A stretch of DNA of 64,000 bases from Methanosphaera sp. ISO3-F5 (GCF_034480035.2 NZ_CP118753.2:855001-919000), one strand, 5' to 3'. Positions 18,154-27,779 are shown, counted from the first letter of the stretch. Made by a program: numbers and translations. Notes: a model not told the origin generated them from the sequence alone.

Positions 18154-18423
18154 CCTCCAAACTAGTAGTGTATTATATTTTGTTTTTTGTAAGATTAATA
18201 TTTTTTATTTTAATGAAAAAATAATGAATAATTGGCAGGGATAATTCATGTTTTTGACGAATTGTTTACAATAACAGTTCTGAATTATTATTATGAAATT
18301 AGGTGATACTTAATATCAAATAACACTGTTATAAATCTTTATTTTAACTAAAAAACTATTAATAAACAAAAATCAAATAATAACATATAAGAAAAAATAC
18401 AAGAAATAAGGAGTAAAAAATAT

Positions 18424-19002
18424 ATGAACTACAAAGAACTATCACAAAAACTAAGAGAAAAAATACAAATGGAAAAAGAACCAGTAGCAATAAAAATATA
18501 TGAAACAACAGAAGAAGCAGAAAAAGAACTGCCAAAATATGAAGGACAAGCAAAACACTGCCAACTAGTATCCGATTCCTCAACACAAAAAAAATCATTC
18601 TATGCAACAGCAGAAGAAATAAACTGCCCAAACGGTCAACTAGCACTTGGACTAACAGAAAAAACAACAGACGCATTACCACAAATCCCACCACTCAAAA
18701 AAGCACTAGGATACGCACCCCTAACAGATGCAACATTCCAACCAGACGTAATAGTAATATACGCACTACCATCACAAGCATTCCATGTAGCACAACTATT
18801 TAAAACAAAACTAAAAACAAGATTCGAAGCAAACTTCAACGGAACAGCATCATTATGTGCAGATGCAGTAGCATACCCATACATATCCGGAAAATCAAAC
18901 ATGACACTAGGATGTATGGGATCAAGAAAATTCTCAGACATCAAAGATGAAGAAATGGTCATAGGACTAACCTTCGATGAAGCACAAAAAATAGTAGAAT
19001 AA
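18424..19002 (+). CDS. DUF169 protein
   Basis: 192 residues fitting DUF169: MEKEPVAIKIYETTEEAEKELPKY, a middle Cys-rich segment HCQLVSDSSTQKKSFYATAEEINCPNGQLALGL, and the end DEEMVIGLTFDEAQKIV. The conserved Cys residues (about 41, 62, 139, 159) suggest metal or cluster binding, but no function is established for the family, which is common in methanogens. AAGGAG lies about 13 bases upstream of the ATG. It stands alone with its own promoter. Confidence 0.85.
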   Translation: MNYKELSQKLREKIQMEKEPVAIKIYETTEEAEKELPKYEGQAKHCQLVSDSSTQKKSFYATAEEINCPNGQLALGLTEKTTDALPQIPPLKKALGYAPLTDATFQPDVIVIYALPSQAFHVAQLFKTKLKTRFEANFNGTASLCADAVAYPYISGKSNMTLGCMGSRKFSDIKDEEMVIGLTFDEAQKIVE

Positions 19003-19028
19003 AAAATATTCACCTTTTCTCTTTTTAA

Positions 19029-19637
19029 TTATTTTTTAAGCTTAAACACGTCTAACTTAGCAGAAACCCTATCATTAATCTTTTCCTCACTAAAATTAAC
19101 AGATTTAACTAATTCCAGACGAGTCTCCGTAGGCAAATACAATTTATATTCAACAGTAGAATAATAAAAGAAAATAAGAACATCCCTAGGATTAACATCC
19201 ACAGATTCTTCAATTCTTCTTAAAACCTGCCTAAAAATCTTAGATGAAAAAGGATTAAACAAATAAAAACAATTAGCTTCATCAGGAACATACTTTTCGG
19301 CCTTAGAATGTACAAAAACAACATCCCCTGTATCACCATAACGTTCTAAGTTCTTAAAAGCCATATTAAGTAATCGTTCACTATGGTCAACACCAATAAC
19401 CCTGCAACCAAGCAGTTTATTCAAGAAAAAACCTACACGACCTAATCCACAACCATAATCAACAACAACATCATCTTCACAAATCAAATCCAACTTCACT
19501 AACTCTTCTAAAACAACATACGGTGTAGGATCATAACCATAATTCTGATAATCTTCCTCCAAATAATCAAAAACATCAGTACTAATATTCAATTTAGAGT
19601 CCCATAATAAATCATTAGGATCATTCAATTTTTTCAC
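19029..19637 (-). CDS. SAM-dependent methyltransferase
   Basis: 202 residues with class I methyltransferase motifs: VVDYGCGLGRVGFFLNKLLG (motif I, about 58-77), VIGVDHSERLLNMA (motif II) and CFYLFNPFSSKIF (motif IV with N-P-F). It should use SAM; the target, small molecule or protein, is unknown. AAGGAGG overlaps the GTG at 19637, so the TTG at 19628 might be the true start. It lies downstream of marker protein 5 on the same strand, about 75 bases apart. Confidence 0.8.
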   Translation of the reverse strand: MKKLNDPNDLLWDSKLNISTDVFDYLEEDYQNYGYDPTPYVVLEELVKLDLICEDDVVVDYGCGLGRVGFFLNKLLGCRVIGVDHSERLLNMAFKNLERYGDTGDVVFVHSKAEKYVPDEANCFYLFNPFSSKIFRQVLRRIEESVDVNPRDVLIFFYYSTVEYKLYLPTETRLELVKSVNFSEEKINDRVSAKLDVFKLKK

Positions 19638-19714
19638 TCCTCCTTGTTTAACCGTATCAAAAGCGTATAAACTATTATTATCCTTTGTTTTTAAAAATAT
19701 AAATAATAAAAGTG

Positions 19715-20338
19715 TTAATATTTTTCTAGATAAAAATTATTTACAATACTCCGAAAATCAGCCACAGGCACCTTCTCTTTGAATGGAACACCATCTGTAG
19801 TTAAATTATCCTCATTAGAAACATAATCGGACGGATAAGAATTTAAGTTCTCTAAAAAGGTGTTAGTTCTATCAAAAATATCTATAAGTTCATCCCTATT
19901 TGTAGGATAAGCCATTTCAAGACGAGGTATCTCCTTTTTCCTAATTAAATATAAAAGAAACTTAGGAAAATTACCACTACCCACACCACCATATAACAAG
20001 ATAGTACTATTTAATCTATCATACATCCTTGTTCTATTCTTAGGAGCACGACCTAAAATTATAGCAGCTTCAGCTTCTCGTATAATGTGATCAGCAAGAG
20101 TTAACCTTCCCTTTATACCTGATGGAACTTCAGTACCAACATACTTATTACCCTCTTGTACAAGAGTACCATTTAAATTATATAATGCTGAATCATGATC
20201 AATTACATCATCATCATAAGGATCCTTTTCTCTAGCTTTCTCAGGGGACATATCATACATTTGTACTGGGGTATGACCATTTTTAAAAATTAAATTAGTT
20301 AATAACACGCCTCCCTCAGGAATCAATGCAACTTTCAT
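19715..20338 (-). CDS. Methanogenesis marker protein 5 (DUF2112)
   Basis: 207 residues. The pattern GTEVPSGIKGRLTLADHIIREAEAAIILGRAP and later YLIRKKEIPRLEMAYPTNRDELIDIF matches methanogenesis marker 5, a protein found only in methane-producing archaea and close relatives. Its role is not established, though it is used as a marker of methanogenesis. This is the best single-gene evidence in the window for a methanogen. The C-terminal 40 residues go beyond the usual core. Upstream sequence 20339-20409 has repeated ATAATAATTATTATTAATA. Confidence 0.75.
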   Translation of the reverse strand: MKVALIPEGGVLLTNLIFKNGHTPVQMYDMSPEKAREKDPYDDDVIDHDSALYNLNGTLVQEGNKYVGTEVPSGIKGRLTLADHIIREAEAAIILGRAPKNRTRMYDRLNSTILLYGGVGSGNFPKFLLYLIRKKEIPRLEMAYPTNRDELIDIFDRTNTFLENLNSYPSDYVSNEDNLTTDGVPFKEKVPVADFRSIVNNFYLEKY

Positions 20339-20409
20339 ATAGAACCATCCAATATTAGCATTATGTAATATTTATAATAATAATTATTATTAATAGTAAT
20401 GATAAATTT

Positions 20410-21600
20410 TTAATCAATGATATAAGGATATACCTCATATTTTTCATACTCTATTTTTAACCATCGAGCAAGTAACTTTTCATCAATACTGTACTTATTA
20501 TCTTTTAAACTTATTAAATCAAGATTTTGAAGTTTTTTCAAAGATAAACTAAGAGAACCGCTTGTTACACCAAGACATTCAGCTATTTCTTTTCGCTTTA
20601 ATGGTTTCTCCAGTAAGGATATGAATATGTTTTGTTCCTTATGTGACAATCTGCTCCAAAGATTAATCAAATGAAATATTATACTTGAAATGTTCTTATC
20701 AAAATTTTCAATAACCATTTTCTCATTTAATTCAATGTTTTTTGGTAATAATGTTCCAAATATGTTTATATATGCTGGAACTCCAGAAGTACATTTATAA
20801 AATCTATCAAAAGCAGCTTCCGTAAAAATTAGATCAGGCGCATTCTTATTTAAATAATTTCTAGTAGTTTCTCTGCTAAATGGATCCAATTGAATATTTA
20901 ACATTCTACCACCAAATGCACCATTCTGTGAAGAAATCTTTGGAATTAACTCATCTTGTAAGCTCATAGAACCAGATAATACATATGCTACATTGTTATG
21001 TTTCTGACTATAACTCCTGAAAATCCATAAAAAAGACTCTAAATATTCTCCTAATTCCTTAATAACTTGTATTTCATCAATTAGTATAATAACACCTTTT
21101 ATAACATCATTGTATTCCTTCAAAATTTCATTTGGTAAATTGAATACAAAATCTTTTAATTTTTCAAAATTCTTTTCAGAATTTATTAATGGGATTGGAA
21201 TGTTTCTTAGAGAGATTATATTCTCTATATGAAAATCGTTAGTTTTAAAATATTTCCTGATACTATATTCAAAGTTTACTAATTTTCTTTTTTTACATTC
21301 ATCTATAATTTCTTTATAGTAGTATTCTAATAAACCCATAGGATTCATATTATTTTTCTGATAACATTCTGCATGTGAAAAGTCCATGTATACTACTAGG
21401 AAATCTTTTTCTAGATCTTTTTTGATTTTATTTAAAAATACTGTTTTTCCTACATTTCTAATTCCTGTAAGTAATATTGAAGGGGCATTATTTTGTGCTG
21501 TTAAATTTAGTAATGCTGTAATATTTGCAATTTCTTCTGTTCTGTTATAAAATTCATCTTCATTTAATTCTTGATTATTGACCCATGCAAGATTGCTCAT
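20410..21600 (-). CDS. AAA ATPase (ATPase_2 / STAND-like) with C-terminal winged helix, copy 1
   Basis: 396 residues. FYNRTEEIANITALL begins the ATPase_2 domain; Walker A is LLTGIRNVGKTVFLNK (about 45-60 from ATG 21600), Walker B VIILIDEIQ (about 170), sensor-like SGSMSLQDEL. The C-terminal 90 residues contain a winged helix (KRKEIAECLGVTSGSLSLSLKKL). Such proteins are common in archaea and may act as regulators or NTPase switches near mobile or defence genes; function unknown. GTG 21612 lies in the GGTGA site, so ATG 21600 is preferred. A paralogue follows upstream at 22639-23823. Confidence 0.82.
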   Translation of the reverse strand: MSNLAWVNNQELNEDEFYNRTEEIANITALLNLTAQNNAPSILLTGIRNVGKTVFLNKIKKDLEKDFLVVYMDFSHAECYQKNNMNPMGLLEYYYKEIIDECKKRKLVNFEYSIRKYFKTNDFHIENIISLRNIPIPLINSEKNFEKLKDFVFNLPNEILKEYNDVIKGVIILIDEIQVIKELGEYLESFLWIFRSYSQKHNNVAYVLSGSMSLQDELIPKISSQNGAFGGRMLNIQLDPFSRETTRNYLNKNAPDLIFTEAAFDRFYKCTSGVPAYINIFGTLLPKNIELNEKMVIENFDKNISSIIFHLINLWSRLSHKEQNIFISLLEKPLKRKEIAECLGVTSGSLSLSLKKLQNLDLISLKDNKYSIDEKLLARWLKIEYEKYEVYPYIID

Positions 21601-21662
21601 ATCATTCACCAAATTTATTTCCTATAATAATATGTATTATCTTTGATAATATATAAAATTTA

Positions 21663-21679
21663 TATTATTCCTAATAATA
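21663..21679. promoter_or_regulatory. Dyad upstream of AAA ATPase copy 1
   Basis: TATTATT-CCT-AATAATA is a perfect 7-bp dyad with a 3-base centre, 63 bases before the ATPase start codon. Similar TAATAATA-rich stretches follow to 21740. It could be an operator, but A/T-only arms in an A/T-rich genome are weak evidence. Confidence 0.3.
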
Positions 21680-21776
21680 ACTATTACTTAAAATAATATA
21701 TTTGTATTGTATTACTAATAATAATAAGTATTATATTTAATAATGGAATATAATCTCTTATGTTGTTAATATCTAA

Positions 21777-22019
21777 CAAATTGGTCAATCAAATGATTTT
21801 GAAATAGATTTTATTGCTGAAAAAGATAAACAAATTGTTTATATTCAAGTTTCTTATTTATTATATTCTGAAGAAACGGTTGAAAGAGAGTTTAGGTCAT
21901 TATTGAAAGTGAAGGATAATTATCCAAAATATGTTTTAAGTATGGATCATCTTGATTTTTCAAGAGATGGAATTATTCATCAAAATTTACTAGATTTTTT
22001 AATTAATGTTTTATGTTAA
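21777..22019 (+). pseudogene. C-terminal relic of a DUF4143-type AAA ATPase
   Basis: An open frame without a start codon encodes IGQSNDFEIDFIAEKDKQIV and onward to a stop at 22017-22019. It aligns with the last 75 residues of the intact DUF4143 ATPase at 52734-53954: EIDF, VYIQVSYLLYSEETVEREF against VYVQVSYYLSTEKTVEREF, and the S-M-D-x-x-D-F-S-x-x-G-I end. Only the C-terminal nuclease-like part remains; an in-frame stop lies just before it. It sits between the two ATPase_2 paralogues, suggesting a recombination or deletion site. Confidence 0.75.
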
Positions 22020-22022
22020 AAA

Positions 22023-22368
<346 letters not shown>

Positions 22369-22638
22369 CAAATCACTAAATAATAATTAATTTCAATATA
22401 TTTGATTTATAATGGCTATAATTTAATTTTATGATAAAATAATTATTTATATATTATATGAATGAATATAATTTCTAAGATTTAAGTATATTAATCATAT
22501 ATTTAATATTCCAATGATATTTGTCTCCTTATTTCAGCAGAAAAATCATTATATTTGTAATATTAAATCATCTATTTTTTAAAACATAATATGAGTTAAA
22601 ATTAAATAATAATAATTGAACGTTGAGACTAATTTTTA

Positions 22639-23823
22639 TTAATCTAATCTTAAAGGATAAATTTTATTATTTTCAAATTCTAACTTTAACCACCTTTTAA
22701 GAATTTTATCATTAATATGATAATAATTATTTTCCAATATAATTAATTCTTGATGTTGAAGGTTTATTAAAGGTTTACTTATTGATCCTGTAGTGACATT
22801 TAAAGTTTTAGCAATATCTTTTCTTTGTAAAGGTTCATCAATTAATGATATAATAATATTTTGTTCACGTAGAGTAAGTTTATTCCAAATTACTATTAAA
22901 TGAGTATTTATCACTGTAATTTTTTCTTCAAATTCTCTTATAACATCTTTTTCATTTAATTCTATGTCTTTGGGAAGTAATGTTGCAAATATATTTACGT
23001 ATGAGGGTATACCTGATGTACACTTATAAAATCTTTCAAATCCTTCTTTATTAAAAAGGAGATTGGGAGCTTCTTGATTCAGATAATTTTTTACTGTTAC
23101 TTTATCGAATGGTGTTAAATTTATTGTTAACATTCTTCCACCAAAAGCACCTCTTTGACTGGCTATTTCAGTGATTAATTCGTCTTGTAAACTCATTGAC
23201 CCGGAAAAAATGTATGATACATAGTTTTGATTTTGAATGTAACTTCGTAATTTCCAGAGAAATGATTCTTTATAATCATTTAATTCCTTAATAATTTGAA
23301 ATTCATCAATGAAGATTAATATACCTTTTATTTTATCTGTATTCTTTTCATATATTTTTTCGGGTAATGTTAATACGAAATCAAATAATTTTTCAACATC
23401 TGTTTCATGAGTAAATATGGGTACTGGAAATTTGTCTATTTGAATAAAATCTTTAATTTTAAAATTATTTGTTTTAAATATTTTTTCTATTTTTTTATCT
23501 AATGTGTTTAATTTTTTTTCTTTTGATTCGATGAGAAATTCTCTTAAAAAATATTCCATTAATCCTTTGATGGATAATTTATTTTTCTGATAACATTCTG
23601 CTTTTGAAAAGTTTAAATATACTACCAGATAGTCTTGATCTAATTCGTTTTTTATTCTTTTTAAAAATACTGTTTTTCCAACACCTCTTAGTCCTGTTAA
23701 TAATATTTCAGGAGCATTGCCTTGGGATGTTGTTTCTAAAAGGCTTTTTATATTATTTAATTCTCTTTTTCTATTGTAAAATTCATTGTCTCGTAAATTT
23801 TCTCTAGTTCCCCATGGAATCAT
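22639..23823 (-). CDS. AAA ATPase (ATPase_2 / STAND-like) with winged helix, copy 2
   Basis: 394 residues, clearly a paralogue of 20410-21600 along its length. Walker A is LLTGLRGVGKTVFLKR, Walker B ILIFIDEFQ, then FSGSMSLQDELI, FGGRMLTINLTPF and a winged helix with QRKDIAKTLNVTTGSISKPL. AGGTGA overlaps the GTG at 23832, so ATG 23823 is the likely start. Upstream lie three copies of a TATTCA-N5-TGAATA dyad, different from the dyad of copy 1, so the two genes may be controlled separately. Function unknown; a role as regulator or defence NTPase is possible. Confidence 0.82.
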   Translation of the reverse strand: MIPWGTRENLRDNEFYNRKRELNNIKSLLETTSQGNAPEILLTGLRGVGKTVFLKRIKNELDQDYLVVYLNFSKAECYQKNKLSIKGLMEYFLREFLIESKEKKLNTLDKKIEKIFKTNNFKIKDFIQIDKFPVPIFTHETDVEKLFDFVLTLPEKIYEKNTDKIKGILIFIDEFQIIKELNDYKESFLWKLRSYIQNQNYVSYIFSGSMSLQDELITEIASQRGAFGGRMLTINLTPFDKVTVKNYLNQEAPNLLFNKEGFERFYKCTSGIPSYVNIFATLLPKDIELNEKDVIREFEEKITVINTHLIVIWNKLTLREQNIIISLIDEPLQRKDIAKTLNVTTGSISKPLINLQHQELIILENNYYHINDKILKRWLKLEFENNKIYPLRLD

Positions 23824-23866
23824 CACTGTCACCTATTATTATTTATATTTATAAAACATATAAACA

Positions 23867-23977
23867 TATTCAATATATGAATAAGTAATCAGGTATGAAA
23901 TAAAAATTAAATATATTTCATGTTAAAATATGTATTCATTTATAGAATAACTTAATGATGTATTCATGATGTGAATA
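23867..23977. promoter_or_regulatory. Three TATTCA-N5-TGAATA dyads upstream of AAA ATPase copy 2
   Basis: Perfect dyads lie at 23867-23883 and 23961-23977 and one with a single mismatch at 23933-23949 (TATTCA-N5-AGAATA). All have a 17-base frame and lie 40-155 bases before the ATPase start. This looks like an operator set. The region 23978-24138 contains nothing else recognisable. Confidence 0.5.
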
Positions 23978-24138
23978 AATTATAAGTTAATAGAGATTAA
24001 AGTTTTAATTTATTTAATTATTATAAAAACTATTAAAGTATTATATTAATTGAAATTTTTTTTTATAAAAATAGTATTTTTCTTGGAGTTGATTTTGTAA
24101 AAAGTTATGAAGCGAAGATCATATTGGTGATTAGGTTT

Positions 24139-24363
24139 TTATTCTAGTATGATTGCTTCGGCTTCGTTTTTTCTTAGTGCTAATGAGAATCCTTGTATTC
24201 TTATTTCTACTGGGTAGTTGAGTGGTGCTCTTCTTTCGAGTTTTACTGGTATTCCACTTATTAGTCCCATTTCTCTTAGGTGTTTTCCTAGGGTTCCTTT
24301 TATTTTATGTGATTTTATTATTCCTGTTTCTCCTATTTTTAGGTCATCTACTGTTTTTGGCAT
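24139..24363 (-). CDS. feoA: FeoA-family protein
   Basis: 74 residues with the FeoA SH3-like pattern: LKIGETGIIKSHKIKGTLGKHLREMGLISGIPVKLERRAPLNYPVEIRIQGFSLALRKNEAEAIILE, showing L-x-E-M-G-L-x-x-G, and G-F/Y-x-L-A-L-R-x-x-E-A. FeoA helps the ferrous iron transporter FeoB; no feoB is in the window. A GGAGG site precedes the ATG. The promoter (24440-24491) carries the same operator found at three other places here, so metal control is likely. The two units upstream on the same strand share the promoter design but have no protein. Confidence 0.9.
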   Translation of the reverse strand: MPKTVDDLKIGETGIIKSHKIKGTLGKHLREMGLISGIPVKLERRAPLNYPVEIRIQGFSLALRKNEAEAIILE

Positions 24364-24439
24364 TATGTTGTCCTCCTTTTTTGATGTTTATAAGTTTATA
24401 TTTGTTTTATCTTCATGTCTTTTTTAGGTGATTTAACTT

Positions 24440-24491
24440 TACCTATACCCCTATAGGTATAATATATACTATGCTTTTATTAGTATATAAA
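24440..24491 (-). promoter_or_regulatory. feoA promoter with dyad operator
   Basis: Read on the minus strand, a TATA box (complement of GTATATAAA, 24483-24491) is followed after exactly 21 bases by TATACCTATAGGGGTATAGG (24442-24461), which should cover the RNA start. It differs by one base from the operators at 24734, 25198 and 15533. Confidence 0.6.
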
Positions 24492-24582
24492 TGTTTTTAC
24501 AAATCCGATTCTAAAATTCAAATTAAATATACTTAATTTAAGTTTTTTTAATTTATGAATTTAGTTTATATTATGTATTCTT

Positions 24583-24752
24583 AAAAAAATGTAATGTTTT
24601 TCAACCATTTATATTATATCTGGTTGAATTAGTTTAAATAAACTAAAATAAACATTTCCTTTTTGATTTTATTAAATATGTGATTAAAAATGATATCTTT
24701 TTTTAAGTTTTTATAATTGGAGTCAATTATATTTACCTATACCCCTATGGGT
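24583..24752 (-). ncRNA. Candidate metal-regulated small RNA, copy A
   Basis: A promoter with the feoA-type operator drives a segment of about 170 bases with no conserved reading frame. Near its end is a hairpin TCAACCA / TGGTTGA (24601-24607 with 24621-24627), followed by a T7 run on the minus strand (A7 at 24583-24589), a natural archaeal terminator. Copy B (25031-25216) has the same order of parts. A tiny frame MFILVYLN in this copy is not kept in copy B, so the product is probably RNA. Confidence 0.45.
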
Positions 24753-24785
24753 ATAATATATGATATCATAATCATACTATATAAA
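24734..24785 (-). promoter_or_regulatory. Promoter and operator of small RNA candidate A
   Basis: TATA box (complement of CTATATAAA, 24777-24785), then exactly 21 bases, then the operator at 24734-24755, identical over 21 bases to those at 25198 and 15533. Same spacing as feoA. Confidence 0.55.
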
Positions 24786-24841
24786 GATTACATCAAAAAA
24801 TATTAAAAAAAGTTAAAAAAACTTCAAAAAAATAGAAAAAA

Positions 24842-25016
24842 CTAAATCTCGATTCTAATATCATCATAAGGACATACTTTGATATGATCATTAATTTCTT
24901 CTATCTGAATGTTATGTGCATGTCCCTGTTCATAATTATCAATAAGTATTACTATGTATAGGTTTATGAAAAGTATTATATTTCTGTAATTGAAATATTT
25001 ACAAAAATTGTTATTT
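24842..25016 (-). pseudogene. Start-less open frame, possible gene relic
   Basis: On the minus strand an open frame without ATG, GTG or TTG in a suitable place ends at 24842. Its last part, LIDNYEQGHAHNIQIEEI followed by NDHIKVCPYDDIRIEI, looks like real protein, with an acidic, beta-like composition unlike random A/T-rich translation. I cannot name the family. It lies downstream of small RNA candidate B, so it may be what is left of a gene once driven by that promoter. Confidence 0.35.
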
Positions 25017-25030
25017 TAAATTAATATATT

Positions 25031-25216
25031 AAAAAAAGTGTTGTGTTTGGTCAACCAATTATTTAGTGGATGTAATAAATTTTGGTTGATCATTAGTCTT
25101 AATAAACTAAAATAAATGTTTTGTTTATTTTATTAAATATGTGATTTTAAATGATATTATGTTTTTGTTTTTATAATTTTTGGAGTTAATTATATTTTAC
25201 CTATACCCCTATGGGT
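25031..25216 (-). ncRNA. Candidate metal-regulated small RNA, copy B
   Basis: This is a diverged duplicate of copy A: the operator, the block TTTATTTTAGTTTATT (25106-25121), the hairpin TCAACCA (25051-25057) with TGGTTGA (25083-25089), and a T7 run on the minus strand (A7 at 25031-25037) occur in the same order. The loop is longer than in copy A. No reading frame is shared. The flanks also match on the far side of the TATA box, so the whole unit was duplicated. Confidence 0.45.
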
Positions 25217-25249
25217 ATAGTATATAGTATGACAACAACACTATATAAA
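25198..25249 (-). promoter_or_regulatory. Promoter and operator of small RNA candidate B
   Basis: TATA box (complement of CTATATAAA, 25241-25249), exactly 21 bases, then the operator at 25198-25219, the same as at 24734-24755. Confidence 0.55.
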
Positions 25250-25311
25250 CATTAACCAAAAATCATTAAAAAATAATTAAAAAACCATAAACAAAAATAG
25301 AAAAAAAAGGA

Positions 25312-26313
25312 TTAACAAATCCTAACAAGAGTCTTACCCTTAGAACCACCATTAAAAACCTTACCAAGAGCATCATTAACATGATCCAAATCAAAAACCT
25401 CATCAACAGAAACATCAACACGATTCTCATCAAAAATACTGGAAACTCTTTCTAACTGATCACCATCAGACTCAACAAACAAGAAATAATACTTCTGATT
25501 ATTCTTACCAGCCAAACGATCATACTTTAACCCAGCAAACTCAAACAACAACCTCTTATACAAAGGCATATTCATCCTAGAAGCAAACTCACCATTAGGC
25601 ATACCCTTCAAAGAAACCAGAGAACCACCCCTTTTAAGAATCTTAAACTCTTTCTCTAACTCACTCTCACCAAGAGTATCAATAACATAATCAACATTAT
25701 CTAAAATCTCAGAATAATCCTCACTCTTATAGTCAATAAACCTATCAACACCTAACTTAGTAACATGATCCTCGTTTCTCTTACTACCACTAGTAATAAC
25801 ATTCAAACCCAAACTCTTTGCAATAGGTATAGCCATCGCCCCAAAACTACCCGTACCACCAGAAATAAACACACTCTCACTCTTTCTAACATTCAACAAA
25901 TCAAATGCCTGAAAAGCTGTAAGAGCAGTTAAAGGAACACAAGCAGCCTCATCAAAATCCAAATAATCAGGAATCATTGCAACAGCATTTTTATCCACAC
26001 TAACAAATTCAGCAAATGCACCAATATTATCCAGTGGAAGCCTACAATACACCCTATCACCAGGTTTAAATTCGCTAACATCACATCACACTTCTTCAAC
26101 AATACCCGAACATTCATTACCTAATACTAATGGCAGATTATATGGTGTTATAAGTTTAACTTCACCTCTTATTATCATATTATCAAGAGGGTTTACTCCT
26201 GCATATTTTACTTTAATCAAAACATCATCATTACCAACAAGGGGTGTTGCTACTTTATCTATTCTAAGTTCACATCCATTCTTATCATACTTATCTAATA
26301 CAGCGGCTTTCAA
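25312..26313 (-). pseudogene. Zinc-type alcohol dehydrogenase / quinone oxidoreductase with in-frame TGA
   Basis: The frame is a 333-codon medium-chain dehydrogenase: KYAGVNPLDNMIIRGE (N-terminal catalytic fold), LVLGNECSGIVEEV, then a TGA at 26086-26088, then DVSEFKPGDRVYCRLP, NAD(P) loop SGGTGSFGAMAIPIAKSLG (about 155-173), and the end GKTLVRIC. The family normally has Gly at the stop (EVG-x-V-x-x-F-K-x-G-D), so a GGA to TGA change explains it; both sides stay in one frame. Zinc ligands are absent, fitting a quinone-oxidoreductase subtype. Unless read through or mis-sequenced, it is inactive. Confidence 0.85.
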
Positions 26314-26548
26314 AATATTTCACCAATAATCATTAATCATAATCTTCATATGATAAATATTTTACAATATATTCATAATACTCTGTTAATATGGGAAATA
26401 AATACTTTAAAACATTAAAACAAGGATAATACTTCATAGGGATACTCTTAATAATCATATATAAAAAAGAATTAATCTTATCCCACTAAAAATATAAATA
26501 ATTAAGTCAACCCTAGAAAACAAGATAGAAAATGAATAAATGGGGGGG

Positions 26549-27466
26549 TTATAACCAGTTTTTTCTCCGGAAAAAGTATAAAATCAGAATACTAATCATT
26601 ACACTTATAATGAATAATGTAGGATAACTCCACGTGTAATCTAGTTCGGGCATATACTTAAAGTTCATACCATACCATCCAACAATAAACATCAACGGAG
26701 TGAAAATTGTTGTAACCATAGTAAGAATGGTCATAATATGGTTCTGCTTAATATCCAAGTGAGTTTTATATATATCACGAATCTGTTTCGTATAATCTCT
26801 TATAGAGTTAGATGTATCACGTAATCGTTCAACCCTGTTAATAAATAATCTGAAGTAACGAAGGTTGTATTCCTTAAAGAATTGATTCTCATTTTCCTCA
26901 AATACTTCTCCCAAGTCAAGTAACTGTTCATAATGATTCTTCAAATCCCTGTTATCTATCCTGATTTCATTAACTCGTTTGGATGTTAATGAATCGTTAT
27001 CATTAATTATTTTACTTTCCATATTGTCAAGTTCATCCTCATATCTTTCAAGTATGCGAAAATCGTCCTTAATAATTTCATTAAGAAAATCATATATGAA
27101 CCGTTCAAGACTGGGAAGTCTCCATTTTTTTGTTCTCTGTATCTTTTTAATAATCTTCCTTGATGCTCTTGTATCATCAATGAATACAATTCCCTTTTCA
27201 TCTAAAGCAAAGGCAAACTTATCTTCTTCAGATTGTAAATCTTTTCTTTTTGGTATGAAAAAGGTGCCGGTTATAGAATCATAGTTTTCTTCTGCTTTTG
27301 TTACGCGTATATCTGTAGTTTTTGGTTCAAAATCTATACCCATCTTAAATAGATGTTTTTCATCAGTCCATTCCTTCGATGTAAGAAGTGCAACATATTG
27401 TTTATTCGTATTTGATAATTCTTCTTGGGTGCATTCTTTTAATCTTTCACCTATTAAATAATACAT
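26549..27466 (-). CDS. corA: CorA-type magnesium/cobalt transporter
   Basis: 305 residues: a cytoplasmic alpha/beta domain, a long helix (about 150-250, RILERYEDELDNMESKI, ERLRDTSNSIRDYTKQIRDI), then two C-terminal membrane spans. The signature YGMNF in FIVGWYGMNFKYMPELDY (about 272) follows the first span, and the final span ends in RRKNWL. CorA forms a pentameric Mg2+ or Co2+/Ni2+ channel. GGAAGTGAT precedes ATG 27466, so I prefer it over 27490. A gap of 235 bases to the next gene upstream has no features. Confidence 0.92.
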   Translation of the reverse strand: MYYLIGERLKECTQEELSNTNKQYVALLTSKEWTDEKHLFKMGIDFEPKTTDIRVTKAEENYDSITGTFFIPKRKDLQSEEDKFAFALDEKGIVFIDDTRASRKIIKKIQRTKKWRLPSLERFIYDFLNEIIKDDFRILERYEDELDNMESKIINDNDSLTSKRVNEIRIDNRDLKNHYEQLLDLGEVFEENENQFFKEYNLRYFRLFINRVERLRDTSNSIRDYTKQIRDIYKTHLDIKQNHIMTILTMVTTIFTPLMFIVGWYGMNFKYMPELDYTWSYPTLFIISVMISILILYFFRRKNWL

Positions 27467-27779
27467 GTTATCACTTCCTACCATATACAATTATATAGTT
27501 AATATTAGTTTGTTTTATTTAATTAATAAGTTCTTTTATGTTGTTGGAAAAGGAAAATATGTTATATTAACATTTTTTTATAATAAAACAAAGGTAGAAT
27601 AGATATTATTTTAAACTAATATATTAATTCCAATGAAATTTTTCATACAATTAGAAAAAAACGATAAATTAATAATCTGGGAATATTTAGCTATTTTTTA
27701 GAAATTATATTAACATTAAAAAATAAAATTCAAAGTATAGTATTCAATTTTGTTAAAAAAGAGGACAGGACTTGATAGG

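Noticed and set aside
24583-24752. Small peptide MFILVYLN in small RNA candidate A
   Set aside because: Copy B has no matching start codon or frame, so it is not conserved.
26086-26088. Selenocysteine at the TGA in the dehydrogenase
   Set aside because: Family members have Gly, not Cys, there, and no SECIS-like element was noticed; a nonsense mutation is simpler.
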